From an uncultured Flavobacteriaceae bacterium (GTDB lineage: Bacteria; Bacteroidota; Bacteroidia; Flavobacteriales; Flavobacteriaceae), in the NCBI GenBank assembly GCA_947500575.1, contig CANMSI010000004.1:248001-312000 (forward strand): 64,000 bases of DNA, given 5' to 3'. The notes below the pieces were generated by a model. That model ran no database searches. It was not told the DNA's origin and worked only from the letters and a program-made list of their open reading frames with translations. Position 1 is the stretch's first letter, and every line of letters begins with the position of its first letter. The translations under genes and the position numbers were made by a program. Positions 1 to 7,144 of this stretch are shown here, piece after piece.

Positions 1-7
1 TTGCGAT

Positions 8-15
8 TACTTTTG
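8..15 (+). promoter_or_regulatory. -7 promoter element for the transketolase genes
   Basis: TACTTTTG fits the Bacteroidota -7 consensus TAnnTTTG and lies 22 bases before the transketolase start codon. The matching -33 TTG element would fall outside the left edge, so only half of the promoter is visible. Confidence 0.45.
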
Positions 16-37
16 ACGGCAACTAAATGAAGATAGC

Positions 38-883
38 ATGCCAACATTGCAAGAATTACAGGACGTAACAGTTCAGACGCGAAGAGATATTTTGCGAATG
101 GTTCATAAAGTTAATTCTGGACACCCTGGGGGTTCCTTAGGATGTGCCGAATTTTTTGTAGCACTTTACCACGAAGTTATGGCCTTGAAAGAGGGCTTTG
201 ACATGGATGGAGATGGAGAAGATCTTTTCTTTTTATCCAATGGTCATATTTCCCCAGTATTCTATAGTGTATTGGCTAGAAGAGGCTATTTCCCGATAGA
301 AGAGTTGAATACTTTTCGTTTAATTAATTCTAGACTGCAAGGACACCCTACTACGCATGAAGGCTTACCTGGAGTGCGCATTGCCTCAGGTTCCCTAGGT
401 CAGGGAATGTCTGTTGCTATTGGCGCAGCCTTGGCAAAGAAATTAAATAAGGATGAACATCTTATTTATAGCTTGCATGGAGATGGAGAATTACAAGAGG
501 GACAAAATTGGGAAGCTATTATGTATGCTGCTGGTAATAAAGTAGACAATCTGATTGCGACTATCGATCTTAATGGGCAACAAATAGACGGTTCTACGGA
601 TGCTGTTTTACCCATGGGAGATGTGAAAAAGAAATTTGAAGCTTTTGGTTGGGATGTGTTAGATATTAAAGAAGGTAATTCCATAGAAGCCATTTTAAAG
701 GGAATGCAAGAAGCTAAAAACAGAACTGGAAAAGGAAAACCGGTTTGTATCTTACTTCACACCATTATGGGGCATGGAGTAGATTTTATGATGCATACCC
801 ATGCATGGCATGGAAAGGCACCCAATGATGAACAATTAGCTGTTGGCTTGGAGCAGAATCCAGAAACTTTAGGTGATTATTAA
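38..883 (+). CDS. Transketolase, N-terminal subunit
   Basis: This is the thiamine-diphosphate-binding half of a split transketolase, which transfers two-carbon ketol units in the non-oxidative pentose phosphate pathway in the cytoplasm. The 281-residue protein shows His29 in the SGHPGGS motif, the GDG(148-150)...N(180) thiamine-diphosphate motif, and the conserved GSLGQG stretch near 118-123. Its length matches the usual N-terminal half (about 280 residues), so it is not a truncated full-length enzyme. The catalytic partner subunit starts at 1506, separated by one secreted-protein gene. The stop codon overlaps the next start by one base, which implies one transcript. Confidence 0.95.
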   Translation: MPTLQELQDVTVQTRRDILRMVHKVNSGHPGGSLGCAEFFVALYHEVMALKEGFDMDGDGEDLFFLSNGHISPVFYSVLARRGYFPIEELNTFRLINSRLQGHPTTHEGLPGVRIASGSLGQGMSVAIGAALAKKLNKDEHLIYSLHGDGELQEGQNWEAIMYAAGNKVDNLIATIDLNGQQIDGSTDAVLPMGDVKKKFEAFGWDVLDIKEGNSIEAILKGMQEAKNRTGKGKPVCILLHTIMGHGVDFMMHTHAWHGKAPNDEQLAVGLEQNPETLGDY

Positions 884-1509
884 TGAAATCAATTCTATTC
901 TTAACATTTTTACTCAGTAGTTTTTTCTGTTTATCTCAGGAGGCAGCTACGTATGAGGATGTAAAAGAAAATGAATATGTCCTAGAGAGCGAATACCGCT
1001 ATCGAATAGCAGAGAAAGATACTTCGTACCTAACGATACAATTTACGGGAGAAAAATTCCTGAAAATGATATTTCCTGAAAATGACAGGCCTCAATATGT
1101 TTTTATTGATGTCGCAGCTGATTTCGTTGCGATGCAAATGAACAATGGAGATCCAGAGATAAAATCGTTTTCTAAACAGGCTCCTTTTAATAAAAATGGT
1201 ACCGCAGTTCCTGTTTTAGAAAAAGTAGACACCATTACCTACAATGGATATGAGTGCGATGTATATCATATGCAACAAGGTGATGAATTATTAGCTTTTT
1301 ATTTTGAACAAAAAGAGGGAAATACTTTTAATCCCATATTTGCAAATCTTTTGGGAATTAAAGGGATGGACATTGATGAAGCTAGCTTTCCCAAAGGAAA
1401 GTTTATTGCCGGAATGGAGTTGGAAGATGGTATTCCCAAAGATGTGGTTGAACTGGTAGAAGTAAAAGAAAATTTAAAAATTAGTTTTACGCTAAAAACA
1501 AGCGAATGA
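883..1509 (+). CDS. Secreted protein of unknown function between the transketolase halves
   Basis: This 208-residue protein begins with a clear Sec signal peptide (MKSILFLTFLLSSFFCLSQ, predicted cleavage near residue 19), so it should be periplasmic or exported. The rest alternates short beta-prone segments, resembling the DUF4412/GLPGLI-type secreted proteins of Bacteroidota, but I cannot assign a family with certainty. It is locked between the transketolase subunits: its start overlaps the upstream stop by one base and its stop overlaps the downstream start by four. Co-transcription is almost certain, though a cell-envelope protein has no obvious link to a cytoplasmic enzyme. Confidence 0.8.
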   Translation: MKSILFLTFLLSSFFCLSQEAATYEDVKENEYVLESEYRYRIAEKDTSYLTIQFTGEKFLKMIFPENDRPQYVFIDVAADFVAMQMNNGDPEIKSFSKQAPFNKNGTAVPVLEKVDTITYNGYECDVYHMQQGDELLAFYFEQKEGNTFNPIFANLLGIKGMDIDEASFPKGKFIAGMELEDGIPKDVVELVEVKENLKISFTLKTSE

Positions 1510-2459
1510 AAAAATATACAGACACAGGCAAAAATGATACTCGTAGCGGTTTTGGAGCCGGCTTAGCTGAGTTAGGAAGAACTAACCCCAATGTGGTGGC
1601 CTTGTGTGCAGACCTTATTGGTTCTTTAAAAATGCAAGAATTTATTGCGGAGAATCCAGAACGTTTTTTTCAAATTGGAATCGCTGAAGCCAATATGATG
1701 GGAATTGCAGCAGGACTTACTATTGGAGGTAAAATTCCTTTTACAGGTACCTTTGCAAATTTCTCTACAGGAAGAGTTTATGATCAAATTAGACAGTCCA
1801 TCGCCTATTCTGATAAGAATGTAAAAATCTGTGCGTCACATGCTGGATTAACCCTTGGGGAAGACGGAGCAACGCATCAAATTCTAGAAGATATTGGTCT
1901 CATGAAAATGCTTCCAGGAATGACCGTCATTAATCCTTGCGACTATAACCAGACAAAAGCAGCAACTATAGCCATTGCAGATCATGATGGCCCAGTATAC
2001 CTTCGATTTGGTAGGCCCAAAGTAGCGAATTTCACTGCAGCTGATCAAACTTTTGAAATTGGAAAAGCGATTATGCTTAATGAAGGAACGGATGTTACCA
2101 TAGTAGCCACAGGGCATTTGGTCTGGGAAGCTTTAATTGCCGCCGAAAACCTAGAAAATCAAGGGATCTCTGCTGAGGTAATTAATATCCATACGATTAA
2201 ACCTTTGGATGAAACTGCTATTTTAAATTCTGTTAAAAAAACTGGTTGTATTGTGACTGCAGAAGAGCATAATTTCTTAGGAGGTTTAGGAGAGAGTGTT
2301 GCCAGAACCCTCGCTATACAGCATCCTACACCACAAGAATTTGTAGCTACACAAGATACCTTTGGAGAAAGTGGAACCCCTGCACAATTGATGGAGAAGT
2401 ATGGATTAAACAATAAAGCTATTGAAAAAGCCGTTTTGAAAGTGATCAAAAGAAAGTAA
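1506..2459 (+). CDS. Transketolase, C-terminal subunit
   Basis: This 317-residue protein is the pyrimidine-binding and C-terminal half of the split transketolase. It has the catalytic glutamate (Glu61 in the IGIAEANMMG motif) that activates the thiamine ring, the central transketolase domain, and a C-terminal regulatory-type domain (about residues 190-310). It must pair with the N-terminal subunit encoded at 38-883. It starts within the four-base overlap with the intervening secreted-protein gene. A DXS- or pyruvate-dehydrogenase-E1beta-like protein was considered, but the neighbouring N-terminal half fixes the identity. Confidence 0.93.
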   Translation: MKKYTDTGKNDTRSGFGAGLAELGRTNPNVVALCADLIGSLKMQEFIAENPERFFQIGIAEANMMGIAAGLTIGGKIPFTGTFANFSTGRVYDQIRQSIAYSDKNVKICASHAGLTLGEDGATHQILEDIGLMKMLPGMTVINPCDYNQTKAATIAIADHDGPVYLRFGRPKVANFTAADQTFEIGKAIMLNEGTDVTIVATGHLVWEALIAAENLENQGISAEVINIHTIKPLDETAILNSVKKTGCIVTAEEHNFLGGLGESVARTLAIQHPTPQEFVATQDTFGESGTPAQLMEKYGLNNKAIEKAVLKVIKRK

Positions 2460-2488
2460 GCATGGCATCATTTTTGGTGTTTGCTTAC
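2456..2488 (+). other. Hairpin between transketolase and outer-membrane protein genes
   Basis: GTAAGCA (2456-2462) and TGCTTAC (2482-2488) form a perfect 7-bp stem, with a possible inner ATCA/TGGT pairing. There is no T-tract, so it is unlikely to be a simple terminator. It could be a processing site or part of the leader of the barrel gene at 2510. Confidence 0.35.
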
Positions 2489-2509
2489 GCATAAACGAAC
2501 ACATTCATT

Positions 2510-3121
2510 ATGAAAAAAACACTTCTCATCGCAGTATGTGCCCTTATGAGCATTGCTGCATTTGCACAAAAAGATTCAGGATTTGGTATTAAGGCCGGTC
2601 TAAACTACAACAAAAACGGAGACCTCATTGGAGCTGTTGGAGACGCTGCAACGAATATCGTTGAAGGCTCTGAAGGAAAAGTAGGCTTCCATGTAGGTGT
2701 CTTTGGTAAACTTAATTTTTCCAAACTTTATCTAAAACCAGAATTGGTGTATACCAAAACTTCTAGTAGTTATGATGTAGATGGAACAAGCACGGATTAT
2801 GATATTTCTAAATTGGATCTTCCAGTGCTTCTTGGATTAAAAGTAATTGGTCCGGTACATGTTTTTGCAGGTCCTGCTTTTCAATATACCTTGCAAAACG
2901 ATTTAGATGGCTTATCTGTTAATGACGTTGAGAGCGACTTTACAGTAGGGCTTCATTTAGGGGTAGGTGTAAATCTTGGTAATATTGGAATTGATGTCCG
3001 ATACGAAAGAGGGTTCTCTGAAAACGAAGCTAATTTTATTGGTAATAACGTTACTGATATTACTGGGCGAGTAGATGCTAGACCAGAGCAAATTATTTTT
3101 GGTGTGTCTTTAAAATTATAA
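2510..3121 (+). CDS. Outer membrane beta-barrel protein (PorT-like family)
   Basis: A 203-residue exported protein with a typical signal peptide ending ...SIAAFAQ (cleavage after about residue 19). The mature part starts with GFGIKAGLNY and continues with alternating amphipathic strands separated by glycine-rich turns, ending in an aromatic/hydrophobic strand (IIFGVSLKL). This is the pattern of the small 8-stranded OMP_b-brl_2 barrels that are abundant in Bacteroidota. Substrate or role is unknown. It lies 50 bases downstream of the transketolase operon and is followed by a strong bidirectional terminator. Confidence 0.85.
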   Translation: MKKTLLIAVCALMSIAAFAQKDSGFGIKAGLNYNKNGDLIGAVGDAATNIVEGSEGKVGFHVGVFGKLNFSKLYLKPELVYTKTSSSYDVDGTSTDYDISKLDLPVLLGLKVIGPVHVFAGPAFQYTLQNDLDGLSVNDVESDFTVGLHLGVGVNLGNIGIDVRYERGFSENEANFIGNNVTDITGRVDARPEQIIFGVSLKL

Positions 3122-3140
3122 GATTGCCTATAAAAACATA

Positions 3141-3172
3141 AAAAGCCCCAACCAATGGTTGGGGCTTTTTTT
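3141..3172. terminator. Bidirectional rho-independent terminator
   Basis: The inverted repeat AAAAGCCCCAACC/GGTTGGGGCTTTT with loop AAT, flanked by an A-run on the left and a T-run on the right, can end both the barrel gene from the left and the convergent lipoprotein gene from the right. Confidence 0.93.
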
Positions 3173-3193
3173 ATGCTGTGCAGATAATAGAAT

Positions 3194-4165
3194 TTAACTA
3201 TCACTGTCTAGATAATCTGGAGTACCATCCCCGTCTGTATCTGGATAAGGAAAAATAATATTCCCTTCCTCATCCGATATTTCATCTCTGGTTGCAATAC
3301 CATCTCCGTCATCATCCAAATCTAGGAAATTAGGGAAACGAGCAATAATTCCATTATCTATTTCTTGTTGTTCATCTGTATTATCGTTGTACATATATCC
3401 ATCACCATCCAAATCTTCTAGGATAGAAGGAATCCCATCATCATCATGATCGGTTTGTTCAAAAGTGAACAGGTCAATCGTAAAGATTAAAGGACTATAC
3501 TGCGGAATACTTGCACGAATGGCATTAAAGAAACCTAATCCCGAAGGAAATATAATCATTCCTATACCATAATCCTCTACTTCAAAAGTACCATCTGGAT
3601 TGATAATTGGTTCTCCACCACCATTAAAATTAACCATACCCTCTGTGAAGCCTCTTGCTCCGCCTAAAGGTGCCTGTATCTGAGAAAGATCAAACCAAAC
3701 AGGTGTATTCAAAGAACTATCAAACGAAGTTCCATTCAATAATGAACCTTCATAACGAACAAAAGTAGAGTCCGCTACAGAAGGGCTAGATCCTACTCCT
3801 TGCCTTGCGATTAGGTAGTAATACTTATGATTTACCGTTTCTTCTTCATCTAAGCCAAATTGAGCAGCTGAGGAAATGCTAATGGTAGCAGATTGCACCT
3901 GCATGCTTAGCGGTATTTTAGATGCATTCGCACCTGCTATGGTGTCAATTACAATTTTAAAATCAAAGTCCCCTTCTGGGCTTTCAAAATCTTCGTAATT
4001 GTAAAAATGGGTTTCCAAGTATTCCATTATGGCTGCATCATCCGTTACCGCAACTTCGCTCAATAATAAAGGTGGAACCGCATCAGGATTATTATCGTCG
4101 TCATTATTACAAGACCAACCTATGCTAACCAAAGCTAGCAGAAAAACAATTTTCTTTACGTTCAT
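3194..4165 (-). CDS. FKBP-type peptidyl-prolyl isomerase-like lipoprotein with Ca-binding-type repeats
   Basis: From the internal Met (start at 4165) the protein is 323 residues, and it opens with a lipoprotein signal whose lipobox ends at Cys19 (GWSCNN). The upstream alternative start would place ten extra residues before the signal, so it was not used. Residues about 115-235 resemble an FKBP domain (VRYEGSLLNG...F...P region followed by GFTEGM and the closing IFTIDL strand). Residues 238-323 hold Asp-rich DxDxDG repeats like those of thrombospondin type 3 repeats, which bind calcium. Expected location is the periplasm or outer membrane, aiding folding of exported proteins. Isomerase activity is inferred from the family. 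Confidence 0.78.
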   Translation of the reverse strand: MNVKKIVFLLALVSIGWSCNNDDDNNPDAVPPLLLSEVAVTDDAAIMEYLETHFYNYEDFESPEGDFDFKIVIDTIAGANASKIPLSMQVQSATISISSAAQFGLDEEETVNHKYYYLIARQGVGSSPSVADSTFVRYEGSLLNGTSFDSSLNTPVWFDLSQIQAPLGGARGFTEGMVNFNGGGEPIINPDGTFEVEDYGIGMIIFPSGLGFFNAIRASIPQYSPLIFTIDLFTFEQTDHDDDGIPSILEDLDGDGYMYNDNTDEQQEIDNGIIARFPNFLDLDDDGDGIATRDEISDEEGNIIFPYPDTDGDGTPDYLDSDS

Positions 4166-4243
4166 CAATTTTCTTTTAAAAGCCGCAAGATACAATTTTC
4201 CACTATTTTTGCAGCTGACGTTAACAAAGATTTCATATAGTCT

Positions 4244-4615
4244 ATGCGTATTGATAAATACCTTTGGTGTACTCGTTATTTCAAAACCCGGAACATGGGT
4301 ACTGAAGCCTGTAAAAAAGGCTTAGTTAAAATCAACGGGCAGGTGGTAAAACCCTCAAGAGATGTCTACCCCATGGACGAGGTGGTACTTCGTAAAAATC
4401 AGATCAATTATGAATTCACGGTATTGGATATTCCCAAAAGCAGAATGGGTGCCAAATTAGTAGGAATGTACCGAAAAGATACAACACCCGCTGTGGCATT
4501 AGAACATAATGAGCTGCTGCAATATTCCAAAGACTATTATCGTAAAAAAGGAACCGGACGTCCCACAAAAAAAGACCGAAGAGAAATAGACAACTATTTG
4601 GATGAAGAAGAATAG
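4244..4615 (+). CDS. S4-domain RNA-binding protein (Hsp15-like)
   Basis: A 123-residue basic protein with an N-terminal S4 domain (about residues 1-60: MRIDKYLWCTRYFKTR... GLVKINGQVVKPS), the fold that docks on structured RNA such as stalled 50S subunits in Hsp15/HslR. The lysine/arginine-rich tail (KKGTGRPTKKDRRE) fits an Hsp15-type family. A TATTTTTG -7-like element lies at 4204-4211. It is divergent from the lipoprotein gene on the left. The exact RNA target cannot be read from sequence. Confidence 0.85.
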   Translation: MRIDKYLWCTRYFKTRNMGTEACKKGLVKINGQVVKPSRDVYPMDEVVLRKNQINYEFTVLDIPKSRMGAKLVGMYRKDTTPAVALEHNELLQYSKDYYRKKGTGRPTKKDRREIDNYLDEEE

Positions 4616-4687
4616 TAAAACAGCTTTGAAAGCAAGTCTTCCAAAACCAACGATTTCTTTATCTTTGAATTCCTAAAGCACTGATTT

Positions 4688-5185
4688 ATGCAAAATAAAA
4701 TTCTTTCTCATGAGCAAATTCAGCATAAGATAAAGCGCATTGCATATCAGATTTACGAGGCGAATGTGGAAGAAGCTGAAATTATAATTGCAGGCATAGA
4801 TGGTGGAGGTCTTCTTTTCGCAAAGAAAATACAGTCAGTTTTAAAAAAAATAACGGAAGCTGAGATTCATCTGTGTAAAGTTTTTATGGACAAGAAAAAT
4901 CCGGTAGAAAGTGGTGTCCAGACTTCCATGGATGCCTCAGACTATGCAAACAAATCAGTAGTTTTAGTAGACGATGTATTAAACTCTGGAACTACTCTTA
5001 TCTACGGGGTACATCACTTTTTACAGGTTCCATTAAAACAGTTAAAAACTGCGGTACTCGTAAATCGAAATCATAAAAAATATCCTGTGAAAGCGGATTA
5101 TAAAGGTATTTCCCTATCAACGTCCTTGCAAGAACATGTAAAGGTTACTTTTGAGACCAGAAATGATGCTGTTCACTTGGGATAG
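4688..5185 (+). CDS. Phosphoribosyltransferase family protein
   Basis: This 165-residue protein carries the PRPP-binding loop of type I phosphoribosyltransferases: VVLVDDVLNSGTT at residues 91-103 with the paired acidic residues, plus the flexible-loop and N-terminal GIDGGG segment (36-41). PyrR-like or hypoxanthine/uracil-type enzymes are possible, but the nucleobase specificity is not evident. A TATCTTTG -7-like element lies at 4660-4667. Its last 13 bases overlap the convergent shikimate kinase gene. Confidence 0.88.
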   Translation: MQNKILSHEQIQHKIKRIAYQIYEANVEEAEIIIAGIDGGGLLFAKKIQSVLKKITEAEIHLCKVFMDKKNPVESGVQTSMDASDYANKSVVLVDDVLNSGTTLIYGVHHFLQVPLKQLKTAVLVNRNHKKYPVKADYKGISLSTSLQEHVKVTFETRNDAVHLG

Positions 5186-5697
5186 TCCAAACAGGCTTTT
5201 ATGTCCGCTACAATCTCTTCAGTAGTCTTATCACTGCAAAGAATGGTATGTGTAGCTTTTGCATAATATGGATTGCGTTCAAAAAGGTGTTTCCCAAAAA
5301 ACTCTGGCAAATCTTCTTCAGAAATATCCTTTATTAAAGGTCGTTTCTCTTTTTCATCGCTAAGACGTTTTACCAGTTCAGGAATTGTAACTTTCAGATA
5401 AAAAACGTTTTTAGTTTTGGTCAGCATTGTCTCCATATTGCCACTGTAACAGGGAGTACCGCCGCCTGTGGAGAGCACAAAAGACATATCACTATGCATT
5501 AATTCCTGAATGTATTGATACTCTTTTTTGCGAAAAAAGATTTCTCCTTTGGTTTCAAAGATTTCTGAGATGGACATTTCTTCTTTTTCTTCAATATAAG
5601 TGTCAAGGTCGAGAAAAACTTGGTTTAATTCGGTTGCCAAAAGTTGACCCACCGTCGATTTTCCGCTTCCCATATACCCTACTAAAACAACTTTCAT
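5173..5697 (-). CDS. aroK: Shikimate kinase
   Basis: Phosphorylates shikimate at the 3-hydroxyl with ATP in aromatic amino acid and chorismate synthesis. The start at 5697 gives 174 residues, the normal length, and places the Walker A loop GYMGSGKST at residues 7-15. The DLD motif near 31-33, the FFRKKE arginine, and the GGG of STGGGTPC near residue 80 that binds shikimate are all present. A longer in-frame extension to 5868 was rejected because it runs into the tRNA-Lys gene and lacks family similarity. The 3' end overlaps the convergent phosphoribosyltransferase gene by 13 bases. Confidence 0.95.
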   Translation of the reverse strand: MKVVLVGYMGSGKSTVGQLLATELNQVFLDLDTYIEEKEEMSISEIFETKGEIFFRKKEYQYIQELMHSDMSFVLSTGGGTPCYSGNMETMLTKTKNVFYLKVTIPELVKRLSDEKEKRPLIKDISEEDLPEFFGKHLFERNPYYAKATHTILCSDKTTEEIVADIKACLDYPK

Positions 5698-5771
5698 CTT
5701 ATTTTTTTTATACAAACATCCATGATTTTCAAGGGATAACAAAGAAAACGTAAATTTCTCTAAAAATCGTC

Positions 5772-5801
5772 TTGTAATATAGATTAATGATATTATATTT
5801 G
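5772..5801 (+). promoter_or_regulatory. Promoter of tRNA-Lys
   Basis: TTG at 5772-5774 and TATATTTG at 5794-5801, separated by 19 bases, match the Bacteroidota housekeeping promoter (TTG-N19-TAnnTTTG). The tRNA begins 41 bases after the -7 element. Confidence 0.8.
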
Positions 5802-5841
5802 CACCCGCTAACTGCAATAGCGTAGCGTTCATAAATGTCTT

Positions 5842-5914
5842 GACCTGGTAGCTCAGTTGGTAGAGCATCTCCCTTTTAAGGAGAGGGTCCTGGGTTCGAG
5901 CCCCAGCCAGGTCA
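5842..5914 (+). tRNA. tRNA-Lys (anticodon TTT)
   Basis: A 73-base cloverleaf: acceptor GACCTGG/CCAGGTC, D-arm GCTCAGTTGGTAGAGC, anticodon stem TCTCC/GGAGA with loop CTTTTAA (anticodon TTT), T-arm with GGTTCGAGCCC. CCA is not encoded; the discriminator base is A at 5914. Confidence 0.96.
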
Positions 5915-5938
5915 CTTTATTTTTTTTAAATAAGTACG

Positions 5939-5969
5939 AAAAAGCCTGTAATCACTTACAGGCTTTTTT
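5939..5969 (+). terminator. Terminator after tRNA-Lys
   Basis: AAAAAGCCTGTAA and TTACAGGCTTTTTT form a long stem with a four-base loop (TCAC) ending in a T-tract, 25 bases after the tRNA. Confidence 0.9.
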
Positions 5970-5985
5970 AATACATTATACTTCC

Positions 5986-6108
5986 TTACAATTCAATTAG
6001 ATGTTCGCAGGCAAGCATTTGTTGCAACTGCCTCACTCTTTTTTCATCTGGGACACCGTCTAGTTTAAAAGAAACTTCAGTACCATCTTACAAGGTAAAA
6101 TGTTTTAA
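5986..6108 (-). pseudogene. Decayed C-terminal gene fragment
   Basis: On the minus strand, 33 sense codons ending in a natural stop (5986-5988) give a strongly protein-like tail (DGTEVSFKLDGVPDEKR... then MLACEHLIEL). An in-frame stop at 6088-6090 interrupts it just upstream, after which a further six codons (LKHFTL) still look related before another stop. I do not recognise the family. This is best read as the remains of a gene whose 5' part has been lost. Confidence 0.4.
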
Positions 6109-6121
6109 TTAAAAAAATTGA

Positions 6122-6469
6122 TTTTGTCCTGATACCAAGGATGAGAAAAGAAACAAAGAAGTGTTAAAATACGTAACCCCAGAATACTTGATTTATGCTT
6201 ATTAAATCATAGAATAGCTTAGCTCCTGAGAAGAGCTTACTTTGAAAGATGAGCTATCGAATGAACAATTCTATTTTGCAGCAATTCTGCAGTTAGAAAA
6301 TGGTTTTGATACCTAAGAAGAAAGTGTTCACAACTTAAGATTAGAAGAGTACTTATATATAAAATTAACTACCTATATTTATCCCATAAATAGACACGTA
6401 ATATTTTCTCTTTCCAATAGACTAAGTGAAATAAGTATCTTTTCCTCTGCTGAGATGAGAATATGTTAG
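6122..6469 (+). pseudogene. Decayed coding sequence with four in-frame stops
   Basis: One plus-strand frame from 6122 to the stop at 6467-6469 reads like protein through most of its length (FCPDTKDEKRN..., KDELSNEQFYFAAILQLENG, HNLRLEEYLYIKLTT) but is broken by stops at 6203, 6215, 6227 and 6322. Blocks of plausible amphipathic sequence in a single frame are unlikely in random AT-rich DNA. Family unknown. No start codon context survives at the left edge. Confidence 0.45.
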
Positions 6470-6541
6470 TTTAAAATAAATAATTCAATTTGTTTGCTTA
6501 TCTAACAAAATTGATTTTTATTGTATTATTCAAATTATAAT

Positions 6542-6760
6542 ATGGATATCATAGCACAAGCCCAAGAACAATTGGATAGTTCCCTACCTAAAACGACAAA
6601 CGAACGAATTGTTACTTCTAGAAAAATTAAAGAACTTATTCTTTCTTTAAATCAAATATTTAAAGAAAATAAGGATAGTTCTATTATGGACTTAATGAAG
6701 GCGCTTACAGAACGTAAACGTAAGATTGACAAACGATTAAAAGGAAATACGTCCATATAA
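6542..6760 (+). CDS. Small hypothetical protein
   Basis: From ATG at 6542 the product is 72 residues (a TTG seven codons upstream is possible but less likely). It is highly charged, predicted mostly helical, with a Lys/Arg-rich end (TERKRKIDKRLKG). No signal peptide or membrane segment. I do not recognise a family; it could be a small DNA- or RNA-binding protein or antitoxin-like, but nothing in the neighbourhood supports a specific role. It sits within a region of decaying genes, so it may itself be a relic that happens to be open. Confidence 0.5.
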   Translation: MDIIAQAQEQLDSSLPKTTNERIVTSRKIKELILSLNQIFKENKDSSIMDLMKALTERKRKIDKRLKGNTSI

Positions 6761-7144
6761 TTTATTGTACTTATAGGTGTTTACATTAGTCCCCTAGCCT
6801 ATTTTAAGATTGATCTTAAACCAATGTTAACAATCCGGTAAAGACGGTGTACTATTTAAAAAGGGAACCTCATTTATCTTACGTTCTACTTAAATTCTGT
6901 TCTTTCTTTATGCATTCGGAGAAGTAAAAAACGATGCCTTAAATACGCAAATCGGTTTGAATAAACTACATCTAGCCATATTCATATAGACTTTATTGCG
7001 AAATTAAGGCAAATCTTAGGGCAATACGTAAATTGAATCTAAGCCTTTCCTTTCAAAAAAGATACTGCTAGTTCTCATTGATTTAAGCAGGTATAGTTGC
7101 TATATTTATAGCCTTCTATCAATTAATCTATTTACAAGGCTCTT
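6761..7144. other. Intergenic stretch with a possible gene relic
   Basis: No intact gene. One plus-strand frame (6837-6989) reads GKDGVLFKKGTSFILRST, a stop, then a further stretch including FGEVKNDALNTQIGL before a second stop, suggesting a decayed coding sequence of unknown family. A promoter for the dehydratase gene at 7145 is expected near the right end, but I could not identify convincing elements. Confidence 0.35.

Larger units (their letters stand above)
5970..6541. other. Gene-poor stretch beside tRNA-Lys
   Basis: About 570 bases without an intact gene. It holds the two relics listed separately (minus strand 5986-6108, plus strand 6122-6469). No integrase, repeat of the tRNA 3' end, or insertion-sequence end was seen. 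Confidence 0.6.

Noticed and set aside
5698-5868. N-terminal extension of shikimate kinase
   Set aside because: Would overlap the tRNA-Lys gene and lacks family similarity; the P-loop sits correctly from the internal Met at 5697.
5842-7144. Integrated mobile element at tRNA-Lys
   Set aside because: No integrase or transposase, no direct repeat of the tRNA 3' end nearby; only gene relics remain.
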